Source of the DNA: Rubinisphaera margarita
Lineage (GTDB): Bacteria > Planctomycetota > Planctomycetia > Planctomycetales > Planctomycetaceae
Direction of reading: 5' to 3'
Assembly: GCF_022267515.1 (NCBI RefSeq)
Contig: NZ_JAKFGB010000012.1
Coordinates: 62,001 to 126,000, forward strand
Length of the DNA: 64,000 nucleotides
Of this stretch, positions 54,161 through 62,157 are shown piece after piece; position 1 is the stretch's first letter; each line of letters starts with the position of its first letter. Position numbers and translations under genes: made by a program. The notes beneath the pieces were generated by a model. The model was not told where the DNA came from and did not search any database. It saw nothing but the letters and a program-made list of their open reading frames with translations.

Positions 54161-55576
54161 ATGTCTCAATATTTTCAGAGGGCTCAACTGCTGTGGTCTC
54201 AAAGTCGTCCTGATGAAGCGCTCACGGAAATCGGGCGGCATCTGGGGGAAGAACCGCACGACGCGATCGCTTTAGCATTCCGTGGTCAACTCCTCGCCGC
54301 TCTGGATCAGAAAGAAGAAGCGCTCGCGTCGGTTCGGGAAGCGCTGACCTACGATCCGGAACTGGGTTACGCTCACTTCGCTCATGCTCGAATACTCCTG
54401 AAGTTCGAGCAGAAGAAGCTGGCTCTGTCAGCTATCCACGAAGCGATCCGCATCAATCCGGACGAACCCGACTTCTACTGCACACAGGCTCTGATCTACC
54501 TGCAGATGTCGGACTGGGCGAAAAGTCTGACGTCTGCCGAGACGGCGCTGGAGCTCAATCCTGAAAGCGAGGAAGCGCTCAATCTGCAGTCGCTGGCTCT
54601 GCGGCGGATGGGGCGTCGCCGGGAATCGAGCGCAGCGTTGGAGGCGGCACTCAATCGTAATCCTGAAGATCCCTTTACGCACACGAATCGTGGTTGGGAA
54701 CTCCTGGAGAAGGGGGAAAGCAAGCAGGCTCTGGAGCATTTCCGTGAAGCCCTCCGGCTTGATCCGAATATGGACGGAGCGCGGACCGGCATTATCGAGT
54801 CGCTGAAATCGCGGCACATCGTTTACCGGCAGGTGCTGAAGTACTTCTTCTGGATGTCGAACTTCTCGCCGCGAACGCAGATGCTGATCATCTTCGGCGC
54901 CTGGTTCGTCGTCAATTTCCTGTCCCGCGTCCGCGAATCGCTCGGCCCAGCCGAAGTGCTTGTCACGCCGATGCTCTATCTGTATCTGGCTTTCGTCCTG
55001 CTGTCCTGGCTGTCCGACTCCTTTTTCAATCTGGTCCTGCGGCTCGATCCTTATGGCCGCCTCGCGCTCGATCGGCGTCAGAACCGACAGGCAAATGTTC
55101 TCGCTGCCTGCCTGGTGGCCGCGACTGCATTTCTCATTTCGTACTTTGTCATGTCGGACGAGAGCCTTCTCGTCGGTGCGCTCTGGTCGGCTCTGCTGGC
55201 GATCCCGGCGACCAATATCTACGAGGTTCGTAAAGGGCGGCCGCGGCAGGCAATGACTCTGGCAACGATTGCTCTCGGAGCCGCTCTGTTGACTCACGTT
55301 TATCTCTACATGGCAGTAATTGATCCGCAACTGGAACGGATCAATGCTCACCGTCTGGCGAACGCCGCGAAGTTTGAACAGGCTGATCGCGCAGGGCAGG
55401 CCCAGTTGCTTGAGGACGAGTTTACCGTTCCGGTGCTCACGTCTCTGCAAGGCTCGATCTCGCTGGCGAACCGCTTGTTCCGCTTTGTCCAGTTCGGGAT
55501 TCTGGCGGCTTGTTTCGTCCCGGCGCTTCTCCCTTCGGAGAACGACCGCAACGAAGTCGACGTCAAACTGAACTGA
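54161..55576 (+). CDS. TPR-repeat membrane protein
   Basis: 471 residues from ATG 54161; the frame to 53975 overlaps the previous gene and is shadow. Residues 1-220 contain about six TPR units, such as AIALAFRGQLLAALDQKEEA and AHARILLKFEQKKLALSAIH. Residues about 240-450 carry at least five TM helices (for example MLIIFGAWFVVNFL, MLYLYLAFVLLSWL, VLAACLVAATAFLI, AMTLATIALGAALL), and the protein ends in an acidic tail. The TPRs probably face the cytoplasm. It is encoded 104 bases after the TPR-AAA ATPase, so a membrane receptor for that ATPase is a reasonable but unproven idea. Confidence 0.86.
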   Translation: MSQYFQRAQLLWSQSRPDEALTEIGRHLGEEPHDAIALAFRGQLLAALDQKEEALASVREALTYDPELGYAHFAHARILLKFEQKKLALSAIHEAIRINPDEPDFYCTQALIYLQMSDWAKSLTSAETALELNPESEEALNLQSLALRRMGRRRESSAALEAALNRNPEDPFTHTNRGWELLEKGESKQALEHFREALRLDPNMDGARTGIIESLKSRHIVYRQVLKYFFWMSNFSPRTQMLIIFGAWFVVNFLSRVRESLGPAEVLVTPMLYLYLAFVLLSWLSDSFFNLVLRLDPYGRLALDRRQNRQANVLAACLVAATAFLISYFVMSDESLLVGALWSALLAIPATNIYEVRKGRPRQAMTLATIALGAALLTHVYLYMAVIDPQLERINAHRLANAAKFEQADRAGQAQLLEDEFTVPVLTSLQGSISLANRLFRFVQFGILAACFVPALLPSENDRNEVDVKLN

Positions 55577-55604
55577 CACCGCCCCAGAAGGAATCTCCCG
55601 CATC

Positions 55605-56039
<435 letters not shown>

Positions 56040-56040
56040 A

Positions 56041-56115
56041 CTTGAACGGATGGGTGAAGCCCCTTGCGAACAGGAGGCAGGGCCGCTCTCCAAACGGCCG
56101 CGAAGGGGCTGTCAT
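56041..56115. other. Structured spacer between yjbQ and its first remnant
   Basis: AGCCCCTTGCG (about 56058-56068) pairs, with one extra base, to CGCGAAGGGGCT (about 56099-56110); an inner GGCCG/CGGCC stem lies between. No T-run follows. It may be a terminator or a leftover of a recombination site. Confidence 0.45.
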
Positions 56116-56190
56116 TGGGAGCAAATCGTCTACGGCGAGTTCGACGGTCGCAGGCCCAAACGGGTGCTAGTGAAAGTGATCGGGGAATAG
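56116..56190 (+). pseudogene. Remnant of the 3' end of a second yjbQ
   Basis: Codons from TGG 56116 to the stop TAG 56188-56190 read WEQIVYGEFDGRRPKRVLVK and then VIGE, which lines up with the final 24 residues of the intact copy (WEHIFYYEFDGRRRKRVLVK, IIGE). It has no upstream part and is more diverged than the copy at 57131. The next gene begins three bases after its stop and uses its GGGGA as ribosome site. Confidence 0.85.
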
Positions 56191-56192
56191 CA

Positions 56193-56882
56193 ATGTCCAG
56201 TATCGTTGAACTGCACGGGATCGAACTCAAGCCTGTCGTTGAATTAGAACCCTCTTCTTTCTCCACGGAGAATCGCACTTCTCCCCAGGGATCATTCAGA
56301 GATATGCCCGATGCGTGGGATCACTACTGGAGAGCATCTCTGGCTGACTCGGGGATCACAGAGATCAACCCAATCCTTCCCGGTTCCTGGCACATTGCAA
56401 CGGCTGAGTTTTCGGCGTCGCAACTCGAAAAGTATCTTGGTGTCGTTTTCGATGAATGGGGTGGCTTATCGAGCTTGGATGATCCAGACTCAAGGCCGGT
56501 GTTGAACGGTGGCCTTACTCTATGCTCAAAGGACAGCGGCGTGATTGTCGAGCCGACTTGTTGTAGCGATCTCGGTGACATTGCAAATTGGAAAGCAGCA
56601 GTGGCTTTTGAGGGCGAACATTGGGAGACGCTGTGGATCGGGCATCCGTGGTTGTCAATGAAGTTTCGGCAACCATGGTTACTGCTCAGCGAACTTCATG
56701 AATCCAACGATCCTGTTGAGCGATGGGCAGTGAAGCCGGATGAACTCGGTCACGCGGTCTCTACTGCCGAAGATGGGCTATCTCGCTTCTCAAAGATGAT
56801 TGCCTCAGTTCTGGTGAAATGGGGTTACAAAGGAGATGCGGTCAGCATGTCGTTGAAGCTCGTCGGGCTTGACGACGAATGA
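56193..56882 (+). CDS. Protein of unknown function, possible immunity gene
   Basis: 229 residues from ATG 56193, with GGGGA six bases upstream (inside the yjbQ remnant). No signal peptide or membrane segment; acidic, Trp-rich (WDHYWR, WHIAT, WGGLS, WETLW, WLSM), with a CCSDLGDIANWK segment in the middle. It is not recognised. The size, lack of export signal, position directly after a yjbQ 3' end (the same position as the CdiI family gene at 57412) and base composition nearer to even than in the neighbours suggest a transferred immunity-type gene, which is inference only. Its 3' end overlaps the opposite-strand gene 56805-57113 by 78 bases. Confidence 0.75.
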   Translation: MSSIVELHGIELKPVVELEPSSFSTENRTSPQGSFRDMPDAWDHYWRASLADSGITEINPILPGSWHIATAEFSASQLEKYLGVVFDEWGGLSSLDDPDSRPVLNGGLTLCSKDSGVIVEPTCCSDLGDIANWKAAVAFEGEHWETLWIGHPWLSMKFRQPWLLLSELHESNDPVERWAVKPDELGHAVSTAEDGLSRFSKMIASVLVKWGYKGDAVSMSLKLVGLDDE

Positions 56883-57113
56883 CCGCAGCAACTTCACGAT
56901 CTGCTGGGGATGTCGCCACGGCTTGCCGGTGCGAGTCCTGAATCCAAGGTCGTTCAGGGCTTCGCAGACTTCCATGTGCGTCTTCCCCTGATCTCGTAGT
57001 TCAGCGGCCTTGGCGACGACTTCGGCATAAACATCTCGAAGTTCTGCGGGTATGATGTTCTTCGGTCGCCGTGGTTTTGGGGTCGGCGGGGTCGGTTTCC
57101 GGGTGGAGATCAA
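56805..57113 (-). CDS. Small protein with recombinase-like helix-turn-helix
   Basis: 102 residues if started at TTG 57113; no good start or ribosome site exists and the frame stays open to 57152, so the true 5' end may be lost. A Pro/Lys/Arg-rich N-terminus (TPPTPKPRRPKN) precedes a helical domain: AELRDQGKTHMEVCEALNDL then GFRTRTGKPWRHPQQIVKLL. This resembles the recombinase/helix-turn-helix segment of serine recombinases, where the pattern is xxLNxxGxRTxxGxxW. The catalytic domain is absent. It may be a truncated recombinase piece or a small DNA-binding protein. It ends inside the 3' end of the opposite-strand unknown gene. Confidence 0.55.
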   Translation of the reverse strand: MISTRKPTPPTPKPRRPKNIIPAELRDVYAEVVAKAAELRDQGKTHMEVCEALNDLGFRTRTGKPWRHPQQIVKLLRSFVVKPDELQRHADRISFVTPFHQN

Positions 57114-57130
57114 GAGTATCCCAATCGGGG

Positions 57131-57408
<278 letters not shown>

Positions 57409-57411
57409 TGA

Positions 57412-57831
57412 TTGAAGATCACGTTTGACCGTCGGAAGAGTTTGGAAGAACTGGAACGCTTTGATTGGGATAAGCCCGATTCCCCCACCCAACTTGTGCA
57501 GACCTGCCACCGGTTACGGGGTGTTCCGCTTGCGGAGTTCACCGCCGGAGACTTGCGAATCATGATTGGCCAGAAGATCAGTTTGCAGATTCTGATTCCG
57601 CTTGCACTGGAGAAACTGCTGGACGACCCGCTGGTTGATTCCAATTATTATCCCGGTGATTTACTGAAAGCCGTGCTCGACGTTCCGGAATCGTTCTGGA
57701 GTGTCCACGCCGATATGCGAGATGTCCTTCTTCAGGTGGTCACCACGACGAAGCAGTTAATTGTTTCTCTCGAGGAAAGCGATGCTCGTCCTATCCAGGA
57801 AATTCTGGCAAAGGTTCCCGCCTCAATTTGA
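57412..57831 (+). CDS. CdiI_2 family contact-dependent growth inhibition immunity protein (orphan)
   Basis: 139 residues from TTG 57412; the GGGAG ending the yjbQ pseudogene lies seven bases ahead and serves as ribosome site. The body matches the CdiI_2 immunity family: TQLVQTCHRLRGVPLAEFTA, then GDLRIMIGQKISLQILIPLA, LEKLLDDPL and YYPGDLLKAVLDVPESFW. This family neutralises CDI/Rhs-type toxins in the cell that makes it. No cdiA, Rhs, WapA or secretion gene is next to it, so it is an orphan. The gene abuts a duplicated yjbQ 3' end exactly as the unknown gene at 56193 does. It is convergent with the channel gene. Confidence 0.9.
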   Translation: MKITFDRRKSLEELERFDWDKPDSPTQLVQTCHRLRGVPLAEFTAGDLRIMIGQKISLQILIPLALEKLLDDPLVDSNYYPGDLLKAVLDVPESFWSVHADMRDVLLQVVTTTKQLIVSLEESDARPIQEILAKVPASI

Positions 57832-57852
57832 TCGCTGGCGTCCGTACATGGA

Positions 57853-57877
57853 CTCACGAACGAGGAAGAATCGTGAG
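57853..57877. repeat. Hairpin between convergent genes
   Basis: CTCACGA (57853-57859) pairs with TCGTGAG (57871-57877) between the immunity gene and the channel gene. No T-run follows on either strand, so a termination role is uncertain. Confidence 0.4.
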
Positions 57878-57878
57878 C

Positions 57879-58916
57879 CTACGTCCCCTCACACTCCGCG
57901 ATCACCGTGGCCACTTTGTCGGAGTGGCCGAAGGCGAACAGGTTATCGCCGGCCTGGATTTCTGTGGGGCCGGGGGGAGGCATCAGGCGTTCTCCGGTGC
58001 TGCGGCGGATGGCGAGGACCATGACGCCGCGTTCGGCGAGGCGGGTTTCTGCCAGACGCTGACCGATGAGCGGACTCCCTTCGCTGACCTGAATATCGAC
58101 CAGTTCGAGATCGGAGTCGTGTTCGTCGGTGACTTCGACAAAGCTTTCGACGGACGGGTTAAGCATGAAGCGGGCCATCCTCATGCCGCCACTGCTGAAT
58201 GGGCTGATCACCCGCGTGGCTCCGGCTCGTTGAATCTTTTCGATCGCTTTGTCATCACTCGCTCGCGCGACAATCTGCAAATCGTTGTTGAGCATGCGAG
58301 CCGAGAGAACGACGTAGGTGTTGTCGGAGTCAGACGGAAGCACGGAGGCCAGTGCGGTGGCGCGGGCAATTCCGGCCTGGTGCAGATGGACGTCATCCGT
58401 GGCGTCGCCGACGATGTAGAGCCAGTTGTTGGGAGCACAGCGGGCCTCCAGCGCATCGACATTCGTGTCGATGACAACAAACGGCTTGTTCTTCCGGTCG
58501 AGGTACTGACAGATCGTCGAGCCCATCCGGCCGAATCCGCAGACAATGTGATGGTCACTCAGAGCGTTGATGCGGTTCAACATACGTCGTTGCTTCCAGA
58601 ACTGACGAAACTGCGGATCGAGCAGGCTTTGCCCGAGCGTGAAAAGACTGTAACTGAACAGTCCCAGACCCATGCCGAGATACACGACCACGAACGCCAT
58701 GGTCGTGGGGTTGTTGGCTGGGTCGCGGCAGCCGAGAGTGGTCAGCGTGACCACCGCGAGATAGACCGACTCCAACCAGCTCGAGTCCCGGAAATAGCGA
58801 AATCCAAGTGTCCCGGCTCCGATAAGCAGACTGAGCAGCATGACGACGATGACGGGCCGGCGAACGACGGCCAGACGATCAGCTTCCCCGGGGATTAACA
58901 GAGTCCGCAAGTTCAT
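57879..58916 (-). CDS. TrkA-type ion channel with unusual selectivity filter
   Basis: 345 residues from ATG 58916 (weak ribosome site). Two TM helices (about residues 21-42 and 72-95) flank a pore loop, VYLAVVTLTTLGCRD, where potassium channels usually have TVGYGD; here the filter is TTLGCRD at residues 59-65. The cytoplasmic RCK part has HHIVCGFGRMG (GxGxxG NAD site, about 122-135), a VIDTN strand, VGDATDD and then a TrkA_C-type domain to the end (about 260-345). The family carries potassium and is gated by nucleotides or calcium. The Tyr-to-Cys and Gly-to-Arg changes make the ion preference uncertain. Confidence 0.88.
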   Translation of the reverse strand: MNLRTLLIPGEADRLAVVRRPVIVVMLLSLLIGAGTLGFRYFRDSSWLESVYLAVVTLTTLGCRDPANNPTTMAFVVVYLGMGLGLFSYSLFTLGQSLLDPQFRQFWKQRRMLNRINALSDHHIVCGFGRMGSTICQYLDRKNKPFVVIDTNVDALEARCAPNNWLYIVGDATDDVHLHQAGIARATALASVLPSDSDNTYVVLSARMLNNDLQIVARASDDKAIEKIQRAGATRVISPFSSGGMRMARFMLNPSVESFVEVTDEHDSDLELVDIQVSEGSPLIGQRLAETRLAERGVMVLAIRRSTGERLMPPPGPTEIQAGDNLFAFGHSDKVATVIAECEGT

Positions 58917-59033
58917 CAGCAGCAGGATTCAGACAGAGGCCACTCAGCAGGGAACGGCGTTCCCCGGTACTTCTGCAGAATACTGGAACCAGACAGTGGA
59001 AGGAATCGTGGCGTCGTCATTCCCACGATCTGA

Positions 59034-59669
59034 TCATTCGGCGGGGCCGAACGCCGCATCGCCGTAAGCGAGCCATTTCTCGCGAATGAGCGCGACTTTC
59101 CGCTTCACCGTTCGCGACGTCACGCCCAGTTTCTCCGCGATCTCGTCTGTCGTGTACGACTCAAGCTTGAGCCGGGCGATTTCGCGCAGGGTGTCGTCGC
59201 CCAGTTCTTCCATGAGAGCGGCATGCTGTTCGTCGAGAGCGAGCATGACCTCGGGCGTCGGGTCTTCACCCAGAAAAACGTCCCAGCCGGCGTTCGCTCC
59301 CGCATCGCCCGCCTTCATGAAGATCGACTCGCCGCGAACATTGCGGCCGCCTCGTTTCTTTGCGTGCTGATGCCGAACCTGATCGGTGACCTTGCGCTGG
59401 GTCATCACAATGAGCAGAGCCCAGAGATTCTCGCGATCTTTCAGATGCGGAAACTGCCCGCGAGCCGCTCCATTCAGAAAGTTGTTCATCACGCTCAGCG
59501 CGACATCTTCCTCGTCGCTGACCCGCCGCGATGCTCCGCCGAGCCGTTTCCGGGCCAGGGGAACAAGTCTTTCGAAATAGCGATTCCAGAGTTCCGCCTG
59601 AGCAGCCGTTTCTCCCTGCTGCAATTGATCGATCATCAGGCTGATTGAACCCGGCGAGGAAGAATCCAT
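59034..59669 (-). CDS. ECF sigma factor (PF07638 planctomycete type)
   Basis: 211 residues from ATG 59669, with AGGA eight bases upstream. Region 2: AAQAELWNRYFERLVPLARK, DEEDVALSVMNNFLNGAARG and LWALLIVMTQRKVTDQVRHQ, the usual core-binding and -10 recognition helices. After an insert, region 4 has EIARLKLESYTTDEIAEKLG then VTSRTVKRKVALIREKW, a helix-turn-helix. This group (Sigma70_ECF) is greatly expanded in planctomycetes and often controls exported or kinase-linked functions. The upstream neighbours on the same strand are the two small secreted proteins, separated by a terminator, so regulation of them is only a possibility. Confidence 0.93.
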   Translation of the reverse strand: MDSSSPGSISLMIDQLQQGETAAQAELWNRYFERLVPLARKRLGGASRRVSDEEDVALSVMNNFLNGAARGQFPHLKDRENLWALLIVMTQRKVTDQVRHQHAKKRGGRNVRGESIFMKAGDAGANAGWDVFLGEDPTPEVMLALDEQHAALMEELGDDTLREIARLKLESYTTDEIAEKLGVTSRTVKRKVALIREKWLAYGDAAFGPAE

Positions 59670-59769
59670 AGGGAAGGTCCTGAGTGGTTAGCGGTTCGCG
59701 AGCGGATGAGCAGACTGGCTCTCCTTATCACAACCGCTTCGTGCGGCGGGAGCAAGTGCAGAGGGCAAA

Positions 59770-59809
59770 AAACACAAAAGCAAACGCCCCCGAAAAATTC
59801 GAGGGCGTT
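59770..59809 (-). terminator. Rho-independent terminator of the first small secreted protein
   Basis: AACGCCCCCGAA (59783-59794) pairs with TTCGAGGGCGTT (59798-59809) with one mismatch and a three-base loop. On the minus strand a T-rich stretch follows. It lies about 35 bases past the stop at 59843. Confidence 0.87.
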
Positions 59810-59842
59810 GGCTGGATTTGGGGGACCGTGGACTCTTAATGC

Positions 59843-60205
59843 TTACCAGCGACGACCGTGGTGACCATCGTGATGATCGACCCGCGGCTGAAACTGGCAA
59901 CCCGCATTACTCCGTCCGTAAGAACTGCGACGCGAGTAATCGTACGAGTTGTACCCTCCATAGTTCTGATAGCTTCGGTTATTGCCGTAGAAGCTGCGGT
60001 TGCCATGATCGTGGTGGTCATGGTGTCCATGCCGATCGTAGCTGCGGTTGTAGTTCCGGTTGTTGTACGAGAAGTTCCCGTAATTGCCGCCGTAGTTCCC
60101 GTATCCGAAGCTGACGCTCACACCACCTGCATGGGCGGAGGGAGAAAACGCAAGTCCGAGTCCCAGAACGGCAACGGCTGCGATCAGAGTTTTAATAGTC
60201 ATCAT
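59843..60205 (-). CDS. Small secreted Gly/Tyr/Asn/His-rich protein
   Basis: 120 residues; ATG 60205 and ATG 60202 are both possible, and AAGGCGA upstream suits the second better. The signal peptide is MTIKTLIAAVAVLGLGLAFS ending near AHAGG. The mature part is low-complexity with repeated NYGGNYGNFSYNN, RHGHHDHHDHGNR and NYGGYNSYDY segments. The first mature residues GGVSVSFGYGN are shared with the paralogue at 60469. Clusters of His suggest metal binding, and Gly/Tyr/Asn repeats suggest a flexible or self-assembling surface protein; both are inferences. It has its own terminator. No family name is recognised. Confidence 0.85.
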   Translation of the reverse strand: MMTIKTLIAAVAVLGLGLAFSPSAHAGGVSVSFGYGNYGGNYGNFSYNNRNYNRSYDRHGHHDHHDHGNRSFYGNNRSYQNYGGYNSYDYSRRSSYGRSNAGCQFQPRVDHHDGHHGRRW

Positions 60206-60468
60206 TCGCCTTCTTTCGTATGGCCCAATTCAATTCGCAATTTTGTTAAGAGGAGAGATTCGATGTTTCGATCCGCCTCTGGTCGCAAAGCGGAATCGGG
60301 TCTGGTGTGGGGACATGACTTTCCCGCTTTTCTTCAAAACTGTTCAAAGAGGCTGATCTGACACCGCTCGTCGGTCGAGCGGATGCGACACAAGGGCGGC
60401 CGCGCAAAAAAAAAACGCATCCAGGCGGGTGCCCGAATGCGTTGGATCACCGAATCACGCGTCAACGT
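60206..60468. other. Intergenic region between the two small secreted protein genes
   Basis: It contains the terminator of the second gene (60406-60443) and the upstream region of the first. No other gene is seen; no definite promoter pair was identified. Confidence 0.5.
60406..60443 (-). terminator. Rho-independent terminator of the second small secreted protein
   Basis: AACGCAT (60414-60420) pairs with ATGCGTT (60437-60443), with a GGCGGGTGCCCG inner hairpin between. Ten A on the plus strand (60406-60415) become a T-run on the minus strand. Confidence 0.88.
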
Positions 60469-60795
60469 TTACCGGTGCAGGTGATAGTGGCCGGGGTAGT
60501 AGTGCAGATGATCCCCGTGGTGTTCGAGTCGTCCCGGATGATAATCGTAGTGCGGGACGCGGTATCGATAACTGGGACGGTAGTAGTCACGTCCGTAGTC
60601 GTACCCACGCGAATAAGGGGAGTAGAACCCCCGATGTCCGTACCGGCTTCCATACCCGTGATGGTGATGATGATCATGGCCATGATTGCCATAACCGAAA
60701 CTGAAGGTCACGCCGCCGGCCTGTGCGGAACTGGGGGTCAACGCCAGTCCGAGTCCAAGCACCGCAACCACTGCGAGTGTTGATTTTATGTTCAT
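60469..60795 (-). CDS. Small secreted His/Tyr/Gly-rich protein, paralogue of 59843-60205
   Basis: 108 residues from ATG 60795, with GGAAGG upstream. The signal peptide MNIKSTLAVVAVLGLGLALT and the mature start GGVTFSFGYGN resemble those of the neighbour, while the remainder differs: HGHDHHHHHGYGSRYGHRGF, then Arg/Tyr-rich DYGRDYYRPSYRYRVPHYDY and a His-rich end HYYPGHYHLH. The two genes are tandem paralogues whose low-complexity parts have diverged. A metal-binding or matrix role is possible. A strong terminator follows. No known family is recognised. Confidence 0.85.
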   Translation of the reverse strand: MNIKSTLAVVAVLGLGLALTPSSAQAGGVTFSFGYGNHGHDHHHHHGYGSRYGHRGFYSPYSRGYDYGRDYYRPSYRYRVPHYDYHPGRLEHHGDHLHYYPGHYHLHR

Positions 60796-61079
60796 TGCTT
60801 CGCCTTCCTTCTTACGTGTTCAGTCGATCGTTCTCAGGAAACGACGGAGAATTCCACGCTTAACGCCCGCTCTCCTGTTCCCCAAGTCGCATAGCGGGAG
60901 TGATGTCGCAAGCGGGACGCCGTTTTTGAGATTTTTCAGAAAAACCTTCGAATTTCCTCAAGCGGGGGCCCGGTTACTGAATTCTGCGTAAAATGCGATG
61001 ATTGCAGTCGACCTGCAGAATGCCTATAACGCAGTCCGAAGCCCGCTCAACGGAGGCTTCTGATTCCTACGGAGAGACC

Positions 61080-62123
61080 ATGGCTGATGAGAAACCAGAT
61101 TCCGGCAGCAAAGCGTCGGAAGTCACCGCGCGGAATGGAGAACAAGTCGTCCGTCTCGTGATCGAGGCTCAGTCGACGACGCGGTCTCGCTGGGGAATGC
61201 GTCTCCTCGTGTTCCTGCTTCTGTTTTCCGTTCTGATGAATTTTACGCTGCTCTCGTCGAGCGAAAACTACTTCGGGGACATGGAAGGGCCGCTCGAACG
61301 CTATTATTCTGGGGATAAAACAGCCACGGACAAGCTCGCGGTGATCCGGGTGGACACTACGATCATGCCCCCGTTCACCGAGCAGATCATCGAACAGATC
61401 GACCACGCGACCGAGGACGACGACGTCAAAGGGATGGTTCTGGTCGTTGACAGTCCCGGCGGGCTGGTCGCCGACAGTCATCAGATTTATCACAAGCTCA
61501 GTATTTTCGCTGAGACGAAACCGATCTACGTGCAGATGGGGCGAATTGCGGCGTCTGGCGGATATTACATCGCCATGGGATCGGGCGAGAAAGGCAAAAT
61601 CTTCGCCGAGCCAACAACCTGGACTGGCTCGATCGGCGTGATCATTCCGCATTACAATCTGACGGAACTGGCCGACAACATCGGCGTCAAATCGGAACCG
61701 CTCAAAACCGGGGAGTTCAAAGATTCTCTCAGTATGTTTCGCCCGCTCTCGGAACGGGACCGCGAAGTCTGGGACGGAATTATGGACGACGCGTTCCAGA
61801 AATTCCTCGGCGTAATCGAGAAAGGACGTCCGGCCCTGAGCCGGGAGGAAATCGAGGCTCTGGCAACCGGCCGCGTCTTTACCGCCGATCAGGCAATGGC
61901 CAGCGGCATGATTGATCAGATCAGCTTTCTGGACGAAACGATTGCCACGCTCGCCAGCGAACTGGGCAACGAAAACATCCGCGTCATCGAATACGACTAT
62001 CCTCCCAATATTGTCGACGTCCTCATGGGGACGGCGAAGATGCGGTCCGATGGATCCATTCTGCAGGAACTGCTGCAGTCTCCTGCTCCCAGAGCGTTTT
62101 ATTTGATGGGCCTGGGACAGTAG
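61080..62123 (+). CDS. S49 family peptidase (SppA-like)
   Basis: 347 residues from ATG 61080, with GGAGAG just upstream; the frame to 61002 is not needed. One TM helix (about residues 42-62) anchors an exported catalytic domain. The S49 motifs are VLVVDSPGGLVADSHQ near residue 122, the nucleophile in RIAASGGYYIAMGS (Ser about 160), WTGSIGVI and the general-base Lys in TGEFKDSLSMFRPLS (about 213). ATGRVFTADQAMASGMID near residue 262 is the usual C-terminal signature. The family degrades cleaved signal peptides or works in envelope stress. It is a single-domain (short) SppA type. Confidence 0.93.
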   Translation: MADEKPDSGSKASEVTARNGEQVVRLVIEAQSTTRSRWGMRLLVFLLLFSVLMNFTLLSSSENYFGDMEGPLERYYSGDKTATDKLAVIRVDTTIMPPFTEQIIEQIDHATEDDDVKGMVLVVDSPGGLVADSHQIYHKLSIFAETKPIYVQMGRIAASGGYYIAMGSGEKGKIFAEPTTWTGSIGVIIPHYNLTELADNIGVKSEPLKTGEFKDSLSMFRPLSERDREVWDGIMDDAFQKFLGVIEKGRPALSREEIEALATGRVFTADQAMASGMIDQISFLDETIATLASELGNENIRVIEYDYPPNIVDVLMGTAKMRSDGSILQELLQSPAPRAFYLMGLGQ

Positions 62124-62157
62124 AGCGGTTTAAAAGTTGAAGACAAGGAGAACTGAG

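Noticed and set aside
57828..58898. Plus-strand frame of 356 codons
   Set aside because: It mirrors the channel gene on the minus strand, which has a GxGxxG NAD site and membrane helices.
59858..60783. Plus-strand frames with Val/Ile-rich translation
   Set aside because: They are the reverse reading of the low-complexity secreted proteins, which have signal peptides, ribosome sites and terminators on the minus strand.
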